From JBHIKY01 sp042139015 (GTDB lineage: Bacteria > Bacillota > Bacilli > Bacillales > Marinococcaceae), in assembly GCF_042139015.1 (NCBI RefSeq), contig NZ_JBHIKY010000001.1:248001-312000 (forward strand): 64,000 nucleotides of DNA, read 5' to 3'. This document shows positions 50,230-60,701 of this stretch, piece after piece. Every line of letters begins with the position of its first letter. The stretch's first letter is position 1. A model generated the notes under the pieces. That model did no database searches and was not told the DNA's origin. It saw only the letters and a list, made by a program, of their open reading frames with translations. Position numbers and translations under genes: made by a program.

Positions 50230-51675
50230 TTAATAATTATTAACACATTCATTCATACGCGGCTGCTTTGTCTGGGGATGGCACTGACATTCCACTCTGT
50301 CTTTAAAAGACATTTGCTCTTCCGTCTTAATCCATTTGTTCTTTTCCATTCTGTACCATAGAACAATGGCTCTAAATACAATATCTATTCCAATAGCCGT
50401 CCATACCCCGGCTATACCCATATTCATTTGTACAGCAAGCATATACACCAACCCTGTTCTCACGATCCACATCCCCATGGTAGTCAGGTACATCGGGTAT
50501 TTCGTGTTTCTCGCGCCTTGATAGGCCCCTGTTAATATCAGCAAAATGGCTAAGAATGGCTGGAAAACAGCTGCAATCTTCAATGCTGTGCCTATTTCCG
50601 CAATCACGACAGAGTCTTCACTGAAAAAGCTGCCAATCCATTCGCCTAAAAGGAATAAAAGGACCCCCATAAAAATCATAAAAAAAGCTGAAATGTCAGA
50701 GATTAGCTTTGCGTAGCTCTTTGCCTCATTGTAATTTCCAGCTCCCACTTGTTTTCCTACAATGATCGTTGCGGCAGCTGCAAATCCATAAGCGATCATA
50801 TAAGAGAAGGTTTCAATGTTTCCTGCTATTTGATGGGCCGCAAATGTATTCGTTCCCAATGCGACGATAAAACCAAAGTAAACCACCTGCCCTATGCGCA
50901 TGGCCAGACGCTCCCCGGCAGCAGGGGTCCCTAATCCAAGTAATTCTTTTTGATAATCTTTATGAATTCGCCACCATTCTTTATAAAACGTGATTTGGTT
51001 ATTTTTTTGGATATAGTATACCAGCACAACCGTACCCACAATCCGTGCGAAGACCCCTGCTATACCTGCCCCAACAATCCCTAAGGCTGGTATAAATAAA
51101 AATCCAAAGATGAGGACATAATCCAGAATGATATTGACGACATTTGCAATAATTACAGCCTTCATCGGCGATTTTGTGTTCCCAATTCCTCTCAACACAC
51201 TGCTCAAGACAAACATGTAAGCCATGAATATGGACGGTACAGCGACAATTCGAAAGTATAGCGCCCCAATCTCCAACACCCTCTGTTCCACCCCTAACAG
51301 ACGGAGTAGTGGCTCAGCAAAAATGAACGTTACCAGTCCGGTAAACAATCCAATGAACGAAGCTAAAATGATGCCCTGTTGAGCCACCTTTGAAGCCCGT
51401 TTATAGTTACCTGCACCGGCTGCATTCACCATTAATACATTGACCCCCACACCGACCGCCATGAAGATGGCAAAGTAAATGGCTAACACCGCGTTCGTCA
51501 CACCAATAGCTGACACTTCTTCGAGACCGATTTGAGCGACAAAAAATGTATCTGCAAATCCAAGCATGGTCTGAAAAAAATTTTCTATGACTGCGGGAAC
51601 AGCCAATACAATAATGATTTTTATTTTTTCCTTCGTGCTTAGTCCTTGAGCCAGCGTTTGATCCGACACAGTCAT
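50230..51675 (-). CDS. MATE-family efflux transporter
   Basis: About 481 residues from the ATG at 51675 (GGAGG 9 bases upstream; the frame to 51702 would put that site inside). Twelve hydrophobic segments in two related halves: AVPAVIENFFQTMLGFADTFFVAQIG near residue 25 and GTPAAGERLAMRIGQVVYFGFIVALG near 245. It exports drugs or metabolites by Na+ or H+ exchange. A short tail with CQCHPQ and a final cysteine near the C-terminus is unusual. It is divergent from ggt. Confidence 0.88.
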   Translation of the reverse strand: MTVSDQTLAQGLSTKEKIKIIIVLAVPAVIENFFQTMLGFADTFFVAQIGLEEVSAIGVTNAVLAIYFAIFMAVGVGVNVLMVNAAGAGNYKRASKVAQQGIILASFIGLFTGLVTFIFAEPLLRLLGVEQRVLEIGALYFRIVAVPSIFMAYMFVLSSVLRGIGNTKSPMKAVIIANVVNIILDYVLIFGFLFIPALGIVGAGIAGVFARIVGTVVLVYYIQKNNQITFYKEWWRIHKDYQKELLGLGTPAAGERLAMRIGQVVYFGFIVALGTNTFAAHQIAGNIETFSYMIAYGFAAAATIIVGKQVGAGNYNEAKSYAKLISDISAFFMIFMGVLLFLLGEWIGSFFSEDSVVIAEIGTALKIAAVFQPFLAILLILTGAYQGARNTKYPMYLTTMGMWIVRTGLVYMLAVQMNMGIAGVWTAIGIDIVFRAIVLWYRMEKNKWIKTEEQMSFKDRVECQCHPQTKQPRMNECVNNY

Positions 51676-51934
51676 TTTGAGTGTTCCTCCAGATTTTTGC
51701 ATGTCGTTTTGTTATCTTATAAAATAACCTGCAATCCTTTTTTTAAACAAATAGAAGAGATAGACGTTCTGATCAGCGCCAAATACAACATTAAACTAAT
51801 GCTGGGAAATAGAATGTGCAAAATAGTCATATAAACTTTACACTAATAGGAGTATCTATATTTAACATCTAGGCCTATTTAAAATGAAAAACTACCAAGA
51901 AAAAAATTCTAACTCAGTAAAAGGAGAAGAGTGG

Positions 51935-53644
51935 ATGTTCTTTACATTTGAAACATCAGTACAAAATAAAGTGACATTTCTATTATCTCGTTTCCCCCGC
52001 ACTTCCGGTCTAACTGCAGCAGCGATGTTATCTTTTTTAATAAGCGGGTGCAGCTCAGAAGAAGTGACTGAAGAACCAAGCCCCTCTTCAGAAGGTAGTA
52101 ACGTAGAGGAAAAAGAAGAAGCGGAAGAAGTCGAAGAATCAAACGATTCATTCTCTTATGGGGTAAGCGCCGGCCACCCTGCTGCTGTGGATGCAGGAAT
52201 GGAGATCCTGGACCAGGGTGGAACCGCTGCGGATGCTGCTGTTGCAGCGGCTTATGCAGTATCGGTCGTAGAACCTTTCGCTTCCGGTATCGGCGGCGGC
52301 GGTGTAACGCTAATTCACGAACAGGGAAAAAACCCACAGGCCTATGATTATCGGGAAGTAGTGCCCGAAAATGGTATCCCTTCCTCGGACATAGGAGTAC
52401 CTGGTTTTGTGGCTGGGATGACGGAACTGCACGCAGACTATGGAACAGCGGAATGGGAGAATTTGCTTGATCCCGCTGTTAATTTGGCTGAAGAAGCGGA
52501 AGTGTCAGAGCTTTTGGCAGAGCAGCTTCAGTCGGGCGAAGACAGGATCTCCGGCCCTCAGGTCGATCATCTGTATCCGGAAGGCGAACCTCTGGAGGCC
52601 GGCAGCGATATGACACAGGAAGCGCTTGCGGAAACACTTAGAGACATTCGCGACAATGGAAGTGACACGTTTTACGAAGGAGCTATTAGTGAAGAGCTGA
52701 CCTCTGAAATAGAAGGGTTAGATACAGCTTCTCTTTCCAGTTTTGAGGTGGGCCGACATGCTCCGTCTACCGGTGCTTTTGCAGGATACGAAGTGATCGG
52801 TGCTCCACCTCCGCTTCCAGGTACTGGTGTTATTCAAATGCTGCAAATTCTCGAAGCACGCGGAAACTTAGAAGAAGAACGGGACAGCAATGAATTTATC
52901 CACGATACAGCCATGGCATGGAGGATTGCACAGCAGTTTATCGAAACAGATTACGGCGACCCTCATTTTGTTGACGTGCCGGTAGAACAGTTGACGGATG
53001 TGGAAGAAAACACTACTTTAGCTGAAGAAATATCCAGCGACAGCACTCTTTCTTCTGAAGGGGTTTCATCTTATAAAAATGGAGACCCTAATACTACTCA
53101 CATTACAGTGGTTGATTCTCAAGGAACCGTTGTATCTATGACGAATACCCTTACAAACTTCTGGGGCTCTGGAGAATACTCAAATGGATTTTTTCTCAAT
53201 AATCAGATGGACCGGTTCAGCATTGGACAAGAAGATACCAATGAACCGGAACCCGGAAGACGTTCGGTGACATGGTCCTCTCCTATGATTCTCGCTGATT
53301 CTGAGGGACCAGTGCTGGGGATCGGCAGCCCTGGAGGCGAACGAATTCCCACTATGCTGAGTCAGGTTATTGTGGATTGGGCCGTACGAGAGACAGAATT
53401 GGAAGAAGCAGTGGAAGCTCCCCGCTTTCATTTAGAAGATAATACGCTGATTATGGAGGAGCTGCCAGAATCATCCCAACAAGAAGAACTTCTTGAAATT
53501 GGATACAGCGAGATTCAAGAGCCTTCTACCTCTCTATATTTCGGCTCCATCCAGGCATTAGCCATTAATCGGGAGACTGGTGACCTTTCAGGAGCCACAG
53601 ATCCACGCCGGGAAGGAGACTGGCAGAGTGGAAATAGTGAGTAA
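51935..53644 (+). CDS. ggt: Gamma-glutamyltranspeptidase, lipoprotein form
   Basis: About 569 residues from the ATG at 51935, chosen for AAAGGAGAAG upstream; the ATG at 51884 has no site. A lipobox FLISGCSS puts a lipid Cys near 39, followed by an acidic linker. The Ggt fold shows GGTAADAAVAAAYAVSVVEP, GIGGGGVTLIHE, YDYREVVP (substrate Arg near 140), and the self-cleavage site DPNTTHITVVDSQG with the nucleophile Thr near 387. GIGSPGGERIPTML is in the small subunit. It splits gamma-glutamyl bonds of glutathione-like compounds or poly-gamma-glutamate outside the cell. Confidence 0.9.
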   Translation: MFFTFETSVQNKVTFLLSRFPRTSGLTAAAMLSFLISGCSSEEVTEEPSPSSEGSNVEEKEEAEEVEESNDSFSYGVSAGHPAAVDAGMEILDQGGTAADAAVAAAYAVSVVEPFASGIGGGGVTLIHEQGKNPQAYDYREVVPENGIPSSDIGVPGFVAGMTELHADYGTAEWENLLDPAVNLAEEAEVSELLAEQLQSGEDRISGPQVDHLYPEGEPLEAGSDMTQEALAETLRDIRDNGSDTFYEGAISEELTSEIEGLDTASLSSFEVGRHAPSTGAFAGYEVIGAPPPLPGTGVIQMLQILEARGNLEEERDSNEFIHDTAMAWRIAQQFIETDYGDPHFVDVPVEQLTDVEENTTLAEEISSDSTLSSEGVSSYKNGDPNTTHITVVDSQGTVVSMTNTLTNFWGSGEYSNGFFLNNQMDRFSIGQEDTNEPEPGRRSVTWSSPMILADSEGPVLGIGSPGGERIPTMLSQVIVDWAVRETELEEAVEAPRFHLEDNTLIMEELPESSQQEELLEIGYSEIQEPSTSLYFGSIQALAINRETGDLSGATDPRREGDWQSGNSE

Positions 53645-53796
53645 ACACTGATATGTTATCTAATTTTAATGTGATAAAAAGAAGATCTTCACGCTTTCGA
53701 CATATTTTTCTCTTATTATGTGAAAGTGTGCTTTAAAAAACTTTATAGAGCCGATTTATAAAGAAAGATTTTCCTTTTAAGAAAGAAGGTTCGCCA

Positions 53797-54942
53797 GTGA
53801 CACTCCCTCACCATGAAAATCAACGGATAGATTTATTAGATCAAATTCGCGGAGTAGCTTTATTTGCTATTTTTTTAGTGAATATTCCTGGTCTTACCAC
53901 AGTTGCAGATGCAGATCCGTTTACAATAAATTCCACGCTGGAAGCCACATTAGCCATCGGCCTGCAAGACAGCGCAAGACCCTTGTTTGCCTTCATGTTT
54001 GGAATCAGCCTGGTCCTTATTTACGATCGTCTCAACTCAAAAAGCTTAAATCCATACCCAACATTGATACGACGTTTTGGAATACTGTTTATTATTGGGG
54101 CTTTCCATGGATATTTCGTGTGGGCCGGAGATATTTTACTCCTGTATGCCTCCGCCGGTTTTGTTCTTTTACTAAGTTTAAAGCTGTCTAAAAAGTGGTT
54201 CATTAGTTTAGGTATTATCTTTTGGCTCGGATATTCCGTCGGTCTTGATCTTCTTAATTTTTATACATCCCTTAACCTGCCTCCAGATGAGTGGCTTAAG
54301 TATTTCCTGGGATCGAAGGATTACCCGACAGGGACAGAATATCTTCTTATTGAATTTTCTTCGATGATTGATCATTTGGGTTATTTCTTCTTTGGTATGT
54401 ATGCTTATCGAAGCGGAGTTTTCTCAAGAGAATGGAGAGAAAGACAACAGAAATGGACAGCTGGCATTGGAGTGCTTCTCCTTGGTTTACTTGGAAAAAC
54501 AGGAAGTTATTTTGAAGTAGATTCTTTTTGGTTCCATCATCTCGATGATTTTTATTCGTTTTTAGTCACCATTGGGTTGACCTTGTGCCTGCTTCTTCTA
54601 GGAACGAGCAGACAAAAAATATCATCGTTGCTTTTGCCCTTTAGTGCCGTGGGCAAATTAACATTCACCCATTATCTAATGCAATCACTTATCCTGGTTA
54701 GTTTGTTTCAGGGCAGCGGCCGAACCATTTTTATAGACATGGGCATTTGGAAATCACCAAGCTACGTTTTTGCAATGAGTATCGGCCTTCTTGTATTTGG
54801 TTTTCAGATGTTTATTAGTCCTTTATGGTTAAAAGCCTTTTATTATGGCCCATTTGAATGGATATGGAGAATGGGCACTCATGGAAAATGGGTGCCCTTG
54901 ATTCGGAGGCGTCCTTTACATCATAAGGACACACACAGATAG
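53797..54942 (+). CDS. DUF418 membrane protein
   Basis: About 381 residues, 9-10 membrane segments. Family marks: RIDLLDQIRGVALFAIFLVNIPG at the start, ARPLFAFMFGISLVLIYDR near residue 65, and the DUF418 C-terminal region with GKLTFTHYLMQSLI and GPFEWIWR. Proteins of this kind are related to the acyltransferase-3 group; the function is unknown. The GTG at 53797 follows a GAAGG. Confidence 0.82.
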   Translation: MTLPHHENQRIDLLDQIRGVALFAIFLVNIPGLTTVADADPFTINSTLEATLAIGLQDSARPLFAFMFGISLVLIYDRLNSKSLNPYPTLIRRFGILFIIGAFHGYFVWAGDILLLYASAGFVLLLSLKLSKKWFISLGIIFWLGYSVGLDLLNFYTSLNLPPDEWLKYFLGSKDYPTGTEYLLIEFSSMIDHLGYFFFGMYAYRSGVFSREWRERQQKWTAGIGVLLLGLLGKTGSYFEVDSFWFHHLDDFYSFLVTIGLTLCLLLLGTSRQKISSLLLPFSAVGKLTFTHYLMQSLILVSLFQGSGRTIFIDMGIWKSPSYVFAMSIGLLVFGFQMFISPLWLKAFYYGPFEWIWRMGTHGKWVPLIRRRPLHHKDTHR

Positions 54943-54950
54943 AAGAAATA

Positions 54951-54990
54951 TTACCAGAGGAAGAGAATCAAAACTTCCTCTATTCCGGTA
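54951..54990. terminator. Bulged hairpin between convergent genes
   Basis: AGAGGAAG (54956-54963) and CTTCCTCT (54974-54981) pair, with outer arms TTACC/GGTAA. It lies right after the DUF418 gene and near the end of the germination operon. No T-run, so assignment is weak. Confidence 0.35.
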
Positions 54991-55019
54991 AAATCAGGCT
55001 CAGTTGATTTGATAAGTGG

Positions 55020-56189
55020 TCAGTCAAATTTTAATTTTTCTTTATTTGAGTGTGTAATGGCTGCCTTTACCTCGATTGATTCCAAGGAAGACTCAGTAAG
55101 AGGCAGTTCTCCTTTAGTAGTAAATTCTCTCCACTTTTTGGGATCCTTTTTATATAGATGATATGAAAGATTGAATATATCCGCATCCATTTTTAATCCA
55201 TTTTCAAATAAATGCTGTAATTGACGTTCAACTTCTTTTTCTGTTTTTTTCTTTAGTTCACTTGCAGATACGTTCTCTAAGAGTTCGATCACGCTTCCTT
55301 TGACAGTAAGTTCAAGCTTAAAAGTAACATTATTTCCATTGATAATAGGCGTAACCTTCATCTGGGGTTGAGCAAGAATTTCTGTAGCCACCGGCTTTCC
55401 ATCTTTTTTAATCACGATGGGAATTCTAGTGGCTTTCTTATCCGTAAAGACGAGTCCATTAATTTTTTCATCCTTTAACAGCCCTCGAAAGGACTCGTTT
55501 TGGATAAAACCTGCCCCGTTCATATATAAATTTGGCTCATACTCTTCCGCCCCCTTCCATCTTTTCTTCACGATCGTTACATTGGGAATGATGGTATTTT
55601 TTCCTGGTTCTGTTAATTCAGCTTGAAAATGATGTTTTCGTATTTTGGGCACCCTGGAGCTTTGACGGTAGCTTTCTATCGGGTCTCCCAAAAAAGAATA
55701 GAGCACACTTGTTTTGGAAGGAGGCAGTGTCGTCAATATATCTTCAAGTGGTTGATCCGTCATAAAAATAAACAGGGTCGGCCTGATTTCATTAAAGCGC
55801 GAAAAATCATCCAGGACACTTTTAAAATTAGCTTTCAAGGCACGCTCATGAAAAACAACCGAACTAAGATGTCCCCAGTATATTCTTCGTTGGGAGGATA
55901 GGTAAAAATTATGAATGGCAGCCACTCCTGTATCTCCTCTTCCTATGACCACCTTTGCGTTTTCAGAACTAGCGGAAGCTCCTCCCGCCTCATTAGAGCT
56001 CATCCCTCCATCTTCTCCTGCGAAATTTGCTACTTGTCCGTAAACCACAAATTTATCATCCACGTAATCAACGCCTATGGAATGGATATAATACATCCCC
56101 TCTATTTCCTTATCATCCCAACACCCGCTCAGAAGACAAATTGAAAAAAGCAGCAAGAGGACTGATTTAATTCTTTTTCCACTAACCAT
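55020..56189 (-). CDS. Ger(x)C-family germination lipoprotein (GerAC type)
   Basis: About 389 residues. Lipoprotein signal with CLLSGCWDDKEIEGM, the hallmark of GerAC proteins (Cys near 22). GVDYVDDKFVVYGQVANF follows, and the C-terminal domain has KTEKEVERQLQHLFENGLKMDADIF. It is the C subunit of a germinant receptor at the outer face of the inner spore membrane. The ATG at 56189 shares its A with the stop of the gene before it (TGATG), so the two are translationally coupled. Confidence 0.92.
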   Translation of the reverse strand: MVSGKRIKSVLLLLFSICLLSGCWDDKEIEGMYYIHSIGVDYVDDKFVVYGQVANFAGEDGGMSSNEAGGASASSENAKVVIGRGDTGVAAIHNFYLSSQRRIYWGHLSSVVFHERALKANFKSVLDDFSRFNEIRPTLFIFMTDQPLEDILTTLPPSKTSVLYSFLGDPIESYRQSSRVPKIRKHHFQAELTEPGKNTIIPNVTIVKKRWKGAEEYEPNLYMNGAGFIQNESFRGLLKDEKINGLVFTDKKATRIPIVIKKDGKPVATEILAQPQMKVTPIINGNNVTFKLELTVKGSVIELLENVSASELKKKTEKEVERQLQHLFENGLKMDADIFNLSYHLYKKDPKKWREFTTKGELPLTESSLESIEVKAAITHSNKEKLKFD

Positions 56190-57688
56190 CACCTTCCCTC
56201 CCGTCTGTCTTCATCTCCAGTATGGAGAATGGAAGGCCTGCGTGATTGTTTTTTCCAGGAAGGGCGAAAGATTGTAAAAATAGAATCCCGTATTCGTAAC
56301 GGAGCGAGCGGAGCCATATATGGGATACTGTACGATCTTAAGTGAGATACATAAATTAAGATCATGAATATGCCGACAAAAAAGCCAAATATTCCAATAA
56401 TGGAAGAAAGGCCTAAAATAAAAAGTCGAAGGATAGTGACTGTGCCCTGGAGAGCCGGGCTGACAAGGGTAAAGGTGGATACCGCTGATGTGGCAACAAT
56501 TACTACCATCACAGGATTGGTAAGTCCGGCGTTAATGGCAGCATCTCCAATTATCAACCCCCCGACAACAGCCAGAATTTGGCCGACGGCAAGAGGAAGC
56601 CGCAGGCCCGCCTCCCGAAACAATTCAAACAATCCGATCAACACAAATGCTTCTAATGCAGCAGGTAAAGGAACACCCTGGCGCGATTCCGACACACTGG
56701 CCAATAATATAAAAGGAAGCTGGTCCTGATGAAATGAAGACAACGCCACCCAAAACCCCGGAAGAAAAGTGGCAACAGAAATTCCAAGCAGCCGCAGCAG
56801 GCGCTCAAAGCTGTTATAGAGCCATGTATATTCCGCATCCTCTGCTGTTTTCAGCATCAGGGTAAGATTTACTGGTGCTAATACTGCCTGTGGCAGCCCA
56901 TCAATAAACATAACGAATCTACCACGTAATAACGCATCTGCTACGTAATCCGGCCTTCCGCTGTTTTGATACATCGGAAATAAGCGAAAAGATGATTCAG
57001 TAAGAATCTCCTCGAGCTGTTGAGTACTTAACAGTGCATCAATGTCGATATCCTCCAAGGATTCTCTGACATGATCAATCATATCTTCCCTGATAATATC
57101 TTCAAAATACATTAATGACACTTTGGTTTGACTTCTGTCTCCGATTATAAATCGTTCATTTACCAAAGACGTTGTTGGAAGCCTTTTACGAAGCAACGCG
57201 ATATTTACTTCAATCTCTTCAATAAACCCATCTCTCGGTCCAAGAATCGATATCTCTGTGTTAGGCTCCTCCGGTTCGCGCTGCGGAGGCTTGGAGATAT
57301 TAATGCTGAAGGTTTCTCGTGTTGCCATCTCCACTAATATGAGTTCCCCGTTAAACACCTTTTCCGTTAAAATATTCATATTTCCATCCACGGCTGAAGT
57401 TATTTTTTTCCGGAACGTGTCTACTCTCTTTCCGGATGACAAATGCTCCTCCAACCCTGGGATAATTTCTTCATTTAAAGAAGCAAGATTTGCCAGTCCT
57501 TCATTGTAAACAAAAATAATTTCAGAAGAAGGATCTTCGCTGAAGCACATCGGTTTGATAATCACATCACTGCATTTACTAAATGCGTCTTTTATATTAT
57601 CAATAGTTATCGCAGTATTTTGTTCTTTTCTGTTTGTAGTTTCAAGCTTTCGGCTAGGTAATTGGCTTGTTTTCCGAAACCTGCTCAT
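56189..57688 (-). CDS. GerA-family germination protein (GerAA type)
   Basis: About 499 residues. A soluble N-terminal half (IKPMCFSEDPSSEIIFVYNEGL) is followed by the signature GPRDGFIEEIEVNIALLRKRLPT near 170, then PDYVADALLRGRFVMFIDGLPQA, five to six membrane segments and PYMAPLAPLRIRD at the end. It is the A subunit of a nutrient germinant receptor. The ATG at 57688 has a GGGAGGAAG site within the end of the B-subunit gene, giving a 35-base overlap. Confidence 0.93.
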   Translation of the reverse strand: MSRFRKTSQLPSRKLETTNRKEQNTAITIDNIKDAFSKCSDVIIKPMCFSEDPSSEIIFVYNEGLANLASLNEEIIPGLEEHLSSGKRVDTFRKKITSAVDGNMNILTEKVFNGELILVEMATRETFSINISKPPQREPEEPNTEISILGPRDGFIEEIEVNIALLRKRLPTTSLVNERFIIGDRSQTKVSLMYFEDIIREDMIDHVRESLEDIDIDALLSTQQLEEILTESSFRLFPMYQNSGRPDYVADALLRGRFVMFIDGLPQAVLAPVNLTLMLKTAEDAEYTWLYNSFERLLRLLGISVATFLPGFWVALSSFHQDQLPFILLASVSESRQGVPLPAALEAFVLIGLFELFREAGLRLPLAVGQILAVVGGLIIGDAAINAGLTNPVMVVIVATSAVSTFTLVSPALQGTVTILRLFILGLSSIIGIFGFFVGIFMILIYVSHLRSYSIPYMAPLAPLRIRDSIFTIFRPSWKKQSRRPSILHTGDEDRREGR

Positions 57689-58775
57689 AATGGGAGCTTC
57701 CTCCCTTCTTCAAGAAAATAGCAATAAACAATAGTAAAGATATAAAGAAGAAGAATAACAAGGATCCAGGAAGATAATAACGATGTAAAAAATTCACAAA
57801 TTGCATATCTGTAATCGGAACATGTAATAAGCCAATGAATAGAAGAGAAAGGATGCCAAGCGGAAGCATTCGTTTTTTTCCTTTCGGAAGGTTTAGATAA
57901 TCAACAATAAGAAAAAGCCCCAGAGAAATACGTATGAAAGCACCAGAGAGCCATTGATAAATAGAGAAAAAATCGAGGTGCTCGATATACCGTCCCAGGG
58001 TCACAAGAGTCCATTGCTGGTACGCAGGAAATCTCATTTTCATCATTTCTTCCAGCCCAAATGCTGCAATGCCACCGGTTAAAGGTCCAATGGAAAGACC
58101 AGCAAGAAAAATAGAAGTGACAGCAAGGTGCCAATATTTTATCCGGGTTTTAATTCGGTGCTGGAAAAGTAAGATAAGCAGGATTTCTACCTGTCCAGCT
58201 CCTGAATAAATCATCCCTTGAAAAACCGGTTCAAATCCCTTATCCAATATAGGCGTCAACAACGAATAGTCTTTATTAGGCATATTGGCAGTCATTACGA
58301 AAAGCCCGAATAAAATAATCCACGGTAAAAGGAGGATGTTTACCATAGCTATGGTTCTTATATTCGTTAAAGCCAGGCAAAAGCAAAGAAATATATAGGT
58401 TGTCACAATCACTAATTTAGGAGTGGTGGTTAGGTAAGATATTTTTGTCCAGATCACAAGATCATATAAAGTGGCCGCAATTAAAACACACAAAAATATA
58501 ATAAGTAATAAAGAGAAGATTTTTGCAAAGAGGCTGCCGATATGCTCTTGCAGCCATAAATATAAATTTCTTTGTTCTGTTTTTTTACAAATCATGTATA
58601 TCAAAATGATCCAGAATAGCGTCACACCTAATGTAAGAATGACTGAGATCCAGGAGTCTTTTCCTGCAGATTCCGCTAATGATGGGATGATGGTTACATG
58701 GTTGATTAACCCGACCGACGTAATAAACAGGAGAATGCCATGAAATACATTAATGTGTTCAAGAGGTTCTTTCAT
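57654..58775 (-). CDS. Spore germination permease-like protein (GerAB type)
   Basis: About 373 residues from the ATG at 58775 (AGAAGGGTG upstream; the frame to 58793 is less likely). Ten hydrophobic segments typical of the APC-related endospore germination permeases: HINVFHGILLFITSVGLINHV at the start, then SLAESAGKDSWISVIL. The B subunit is thought to bind the nutrient. It is first in this operon, so the order is B-A-C. Confidence 0.9.
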   Translation of the reverse strand: MKEPLEHINVFHGILLFITSVGLINHVTIIPSLAESAGKDSWISVILTLGVTLFWIILIYMICKKTEQRNLYLWLQEHIGSLFAKIFSLLLIIFLCVLIAATLYDLVIWTKISYLTTTPKLVIVTTYIFLCFCLALTNIRTIAMVNILLLPWIILFGLFVMTANMPNKDYSLLTPILDKGFEPVFQGMIYSGAGQVEILLILLFQHRIKTRIKYWHLAVTSIFLAGLSIGPLTGGIAAFGLEEMMKMRFPAYQQWTLVTLGRYIEHLDFFSIYQWLSGAFIRISLGLFLIVDYLNLPKGKKRMLPLGILSLLFIGLLHVPITDMQFVNFLHRYYLPGSLLFFFFISLLLFIAIFLKKGGSSHYEQVSENKPIT

Positions 58776-59174
58776 CGCACACCCTTCTTCCATAATTGGT
58801 AAGGATTAGCGTTCCCTGGAGAATGATTATTATGCCAGTTCACGAGAAAAATACAATTTGTACCCCGATTAAAAATATCCATATTTAATAATCAAAGAAG
58901 ACACCATTCTTTATTAGAATGTGCCTCAGACCAATGCTATTTACCATGATTCTGATTAGGTTACCATTATGATACGATTTGTTGATTCCTTCCCCGCCTT
59001 GCATTCCTAACGACATTCCACCCGGTGAATAAATTTTCTTGTGTTATCCATATTACTTATATAACTGCGAAAAATGTTGGATGATCCAATCATACATACA
59101 AAATACCTCCAGCAATGGATTACCACGAAGATGAAGGAATATGGGGCAGCCCTGGCAGGGAGGGAAGATTATAC
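58776..59174. other. Divergent intergenic region between two germination operons
   Basis: About 400 AT-rich bases that must hold both promoters. Forespore sigma-G promoters are expected, but I could not find a -35/-10 pair of good spacing on either strand. No gene is seen; the upstream extension of the right-hand GerA frame (to 59115) is unlikely to be used. Confidence 0.5.
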
Positions 59175-60677
59175 ATGCGATGGTTATGGTGGCTGCAAAA
59201 GCAGCAGACGAAACCAAATGAAACTGCGGAGCAGACAATTCCTGCTTTGATAAATAAGATGACGAGCTCTGAAGATTTTGTTCACGCTTATCATCCTAAT
59301 GCGAACCACCCTTATTGGCTGTCGTACTACCAGCCGATCATAGACGAAGTCACTCTGTATCATCACATTCTCCCGGTTGTCCAATCGGAGGAATATCAGA
59401 GTCTTTTAGAGCTGAAAGACAAAATTCCAATTGACAAAATCACTCTTCCTGCAACTGTTCAAGAAATGGAACAAAAGCTGTTGGATGGCCACGTAATGAT
59501 CCAGGAGGATCCCACTCTCCCCGGTTTGTTGATTCCCGCTGTTTCCACAACCGTGCGGGATATCAGCATTCCGGAGGTGGAGTTTAGTGTTATTGGACCA
59601 AAAGAGTCGTTTGTGGAAACGATTGATATCAACCTCCGTATGGTGAGAAAGCGGCTTCCGGATGCTAATTTAAAGGTGAAAGAATTCCGCATTGGTTCCC
59701 TTTCTAAAACGAAAGTGGCGGTTATGTACATGGACGGAATAGCGGATCGGGAAAATGTTCAGACAATGACTCAGCGCATTCAGGATATCGATTATGATCA
59801 CATCAATGACAGCTCTTATATTAATCAAATGATTGAAGACAATTCAAACTCGCCCTTTCCGCAGCTGATAGACACAGAGCGGCCCGATCGAGTGGCCGCT
59901 GCCCTGGCGGAAGGCAAGGTCGCTGTATTAGTAGACGGTTCACCGACTGCAATCATCGGGCCGACCACGTTTATTGAATTCTTTTCTTCTTTTGACGACT
60001 ATTTTTTAAGCTGGCATATCGCTTCTGTGTTTCGAATGATTCGTTTGTTTGCTGTTGCCTTCAGTATTCTGGCAACTCCTCTGTATGTGGCCGTCATCAC
60101 CTATCACGCTGCTCTCATACCTAAGGATTTATTATCCACGTTAATCCTATCAAGAGAAGCGATTCCATTTCCACCGATTATTGAAGCCGTATTTTTAGAG
60201 CTTGCCATTGAGCTGCTGCGCGAAGCCGGAGCCCGTCTTCCTACAAAGGTTGGTCAGACGATTGGTATTGTAGGAGGGATCGTCATCGGAACAGCGGCCG
60301 TGGAGGCAGGCCTGACGAGTACGGTGCTGTTAATTATCGTCGCCCTGGCAGCTTTAGCTTCCTTTACGACCCCAATTTACAGAATTGGTAATACCATTCG
60401 GCTTATCCGCTTTCCCTTTTTAATTCTAGCTCAGCTTTGGGGACTAATAGGCGTAGCACTGGGCTTTGCTTTTCTGCTCGTACACTTACTGGGATTGACT
60501 TCTCTTGGAAGGCCTTATCTGGCACCTTTATATCCACCCCGGCTGCAGGATTTTAAAGATTCGATTATCCGTCTGCCATTTAATAGACAATCTCAAAGGC
60601 CGCAGCACCTGAGGCCCGAAACAGTCTATCGTTTTGATCAAAAACAGGCCATGCAAAAGAAAGACATTGATGATTAA
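59175..60677 (+). CDS. GerA-family germination protein (second receptor)
   Basis: About 500 residues from the ATG at 59175, which has GGAGGG upstream. Same layout as the divergent homologue: signature GPKESFVETIDINLRMVRKRLPD near 165, PDRVAAALAEGKVAVLVDGSPTA, then membrane segments with EAVFLELAIELLREAGARLPTKVGQTIGIVGG and a C-terminal PYLAPLYPPRLQD. The two paralogues differ greatly in the N-terminal half, so they probably answer to different nutrients. First gene of an A-B-C operon. Confidence 0.92.
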   Translation: MRWLWWLQKQQTKPNETAEQTIPALINKMTSSEDFVHAYHPNANHPYWLSYYQPIIDEVTLYHHILPVVQSEEYQSLLELKDKIPIDKITLPATVQEMEQKLLDGHVMIQEDPTLPGLLIPAVSTTVRDISIPEVEFSVIGPKESFVETIDINLRMVRKRLPDANLKVKEFRIGSLSKTKVAVMYMDGIADRENVQTMTQRIQDIDYDHINDSSYINQMIEDNSNSPFPQLIDTERPDRVAAALAEGKVAVLVDGSPTAIIGPTTFIEFFSSFDDYFLSWHIASVFRMIRLFAVAFSILATPLYVAVITYHAALIPKDLLSTLILSREAIPFPPIIEAVFLELAIELLREAGARLPTKVGQTIGIVGGIVIGTAAVEAGLTSTVLLIIVALAALASFTTPIYRIGNTIRLIRFPFLILAQLWGLIGVALGFAFLLVHLLGLTSLGRPYLAPLYPPRLQDFKDSIIRLPFNRQSQRPQHLRPETVYRFDQKQAMQKKDIDD

Positions 60678-60701
60678 TACGAAGAAAAGGAGGGGAGAAA
60701 C

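Noticed and set aside
58794..59114. Possible sigma-G promoters before the germination operons (GCATT-like and AATAAA-like boxes)
   Set aside because: The spacings do not fit the consensus on either strand.
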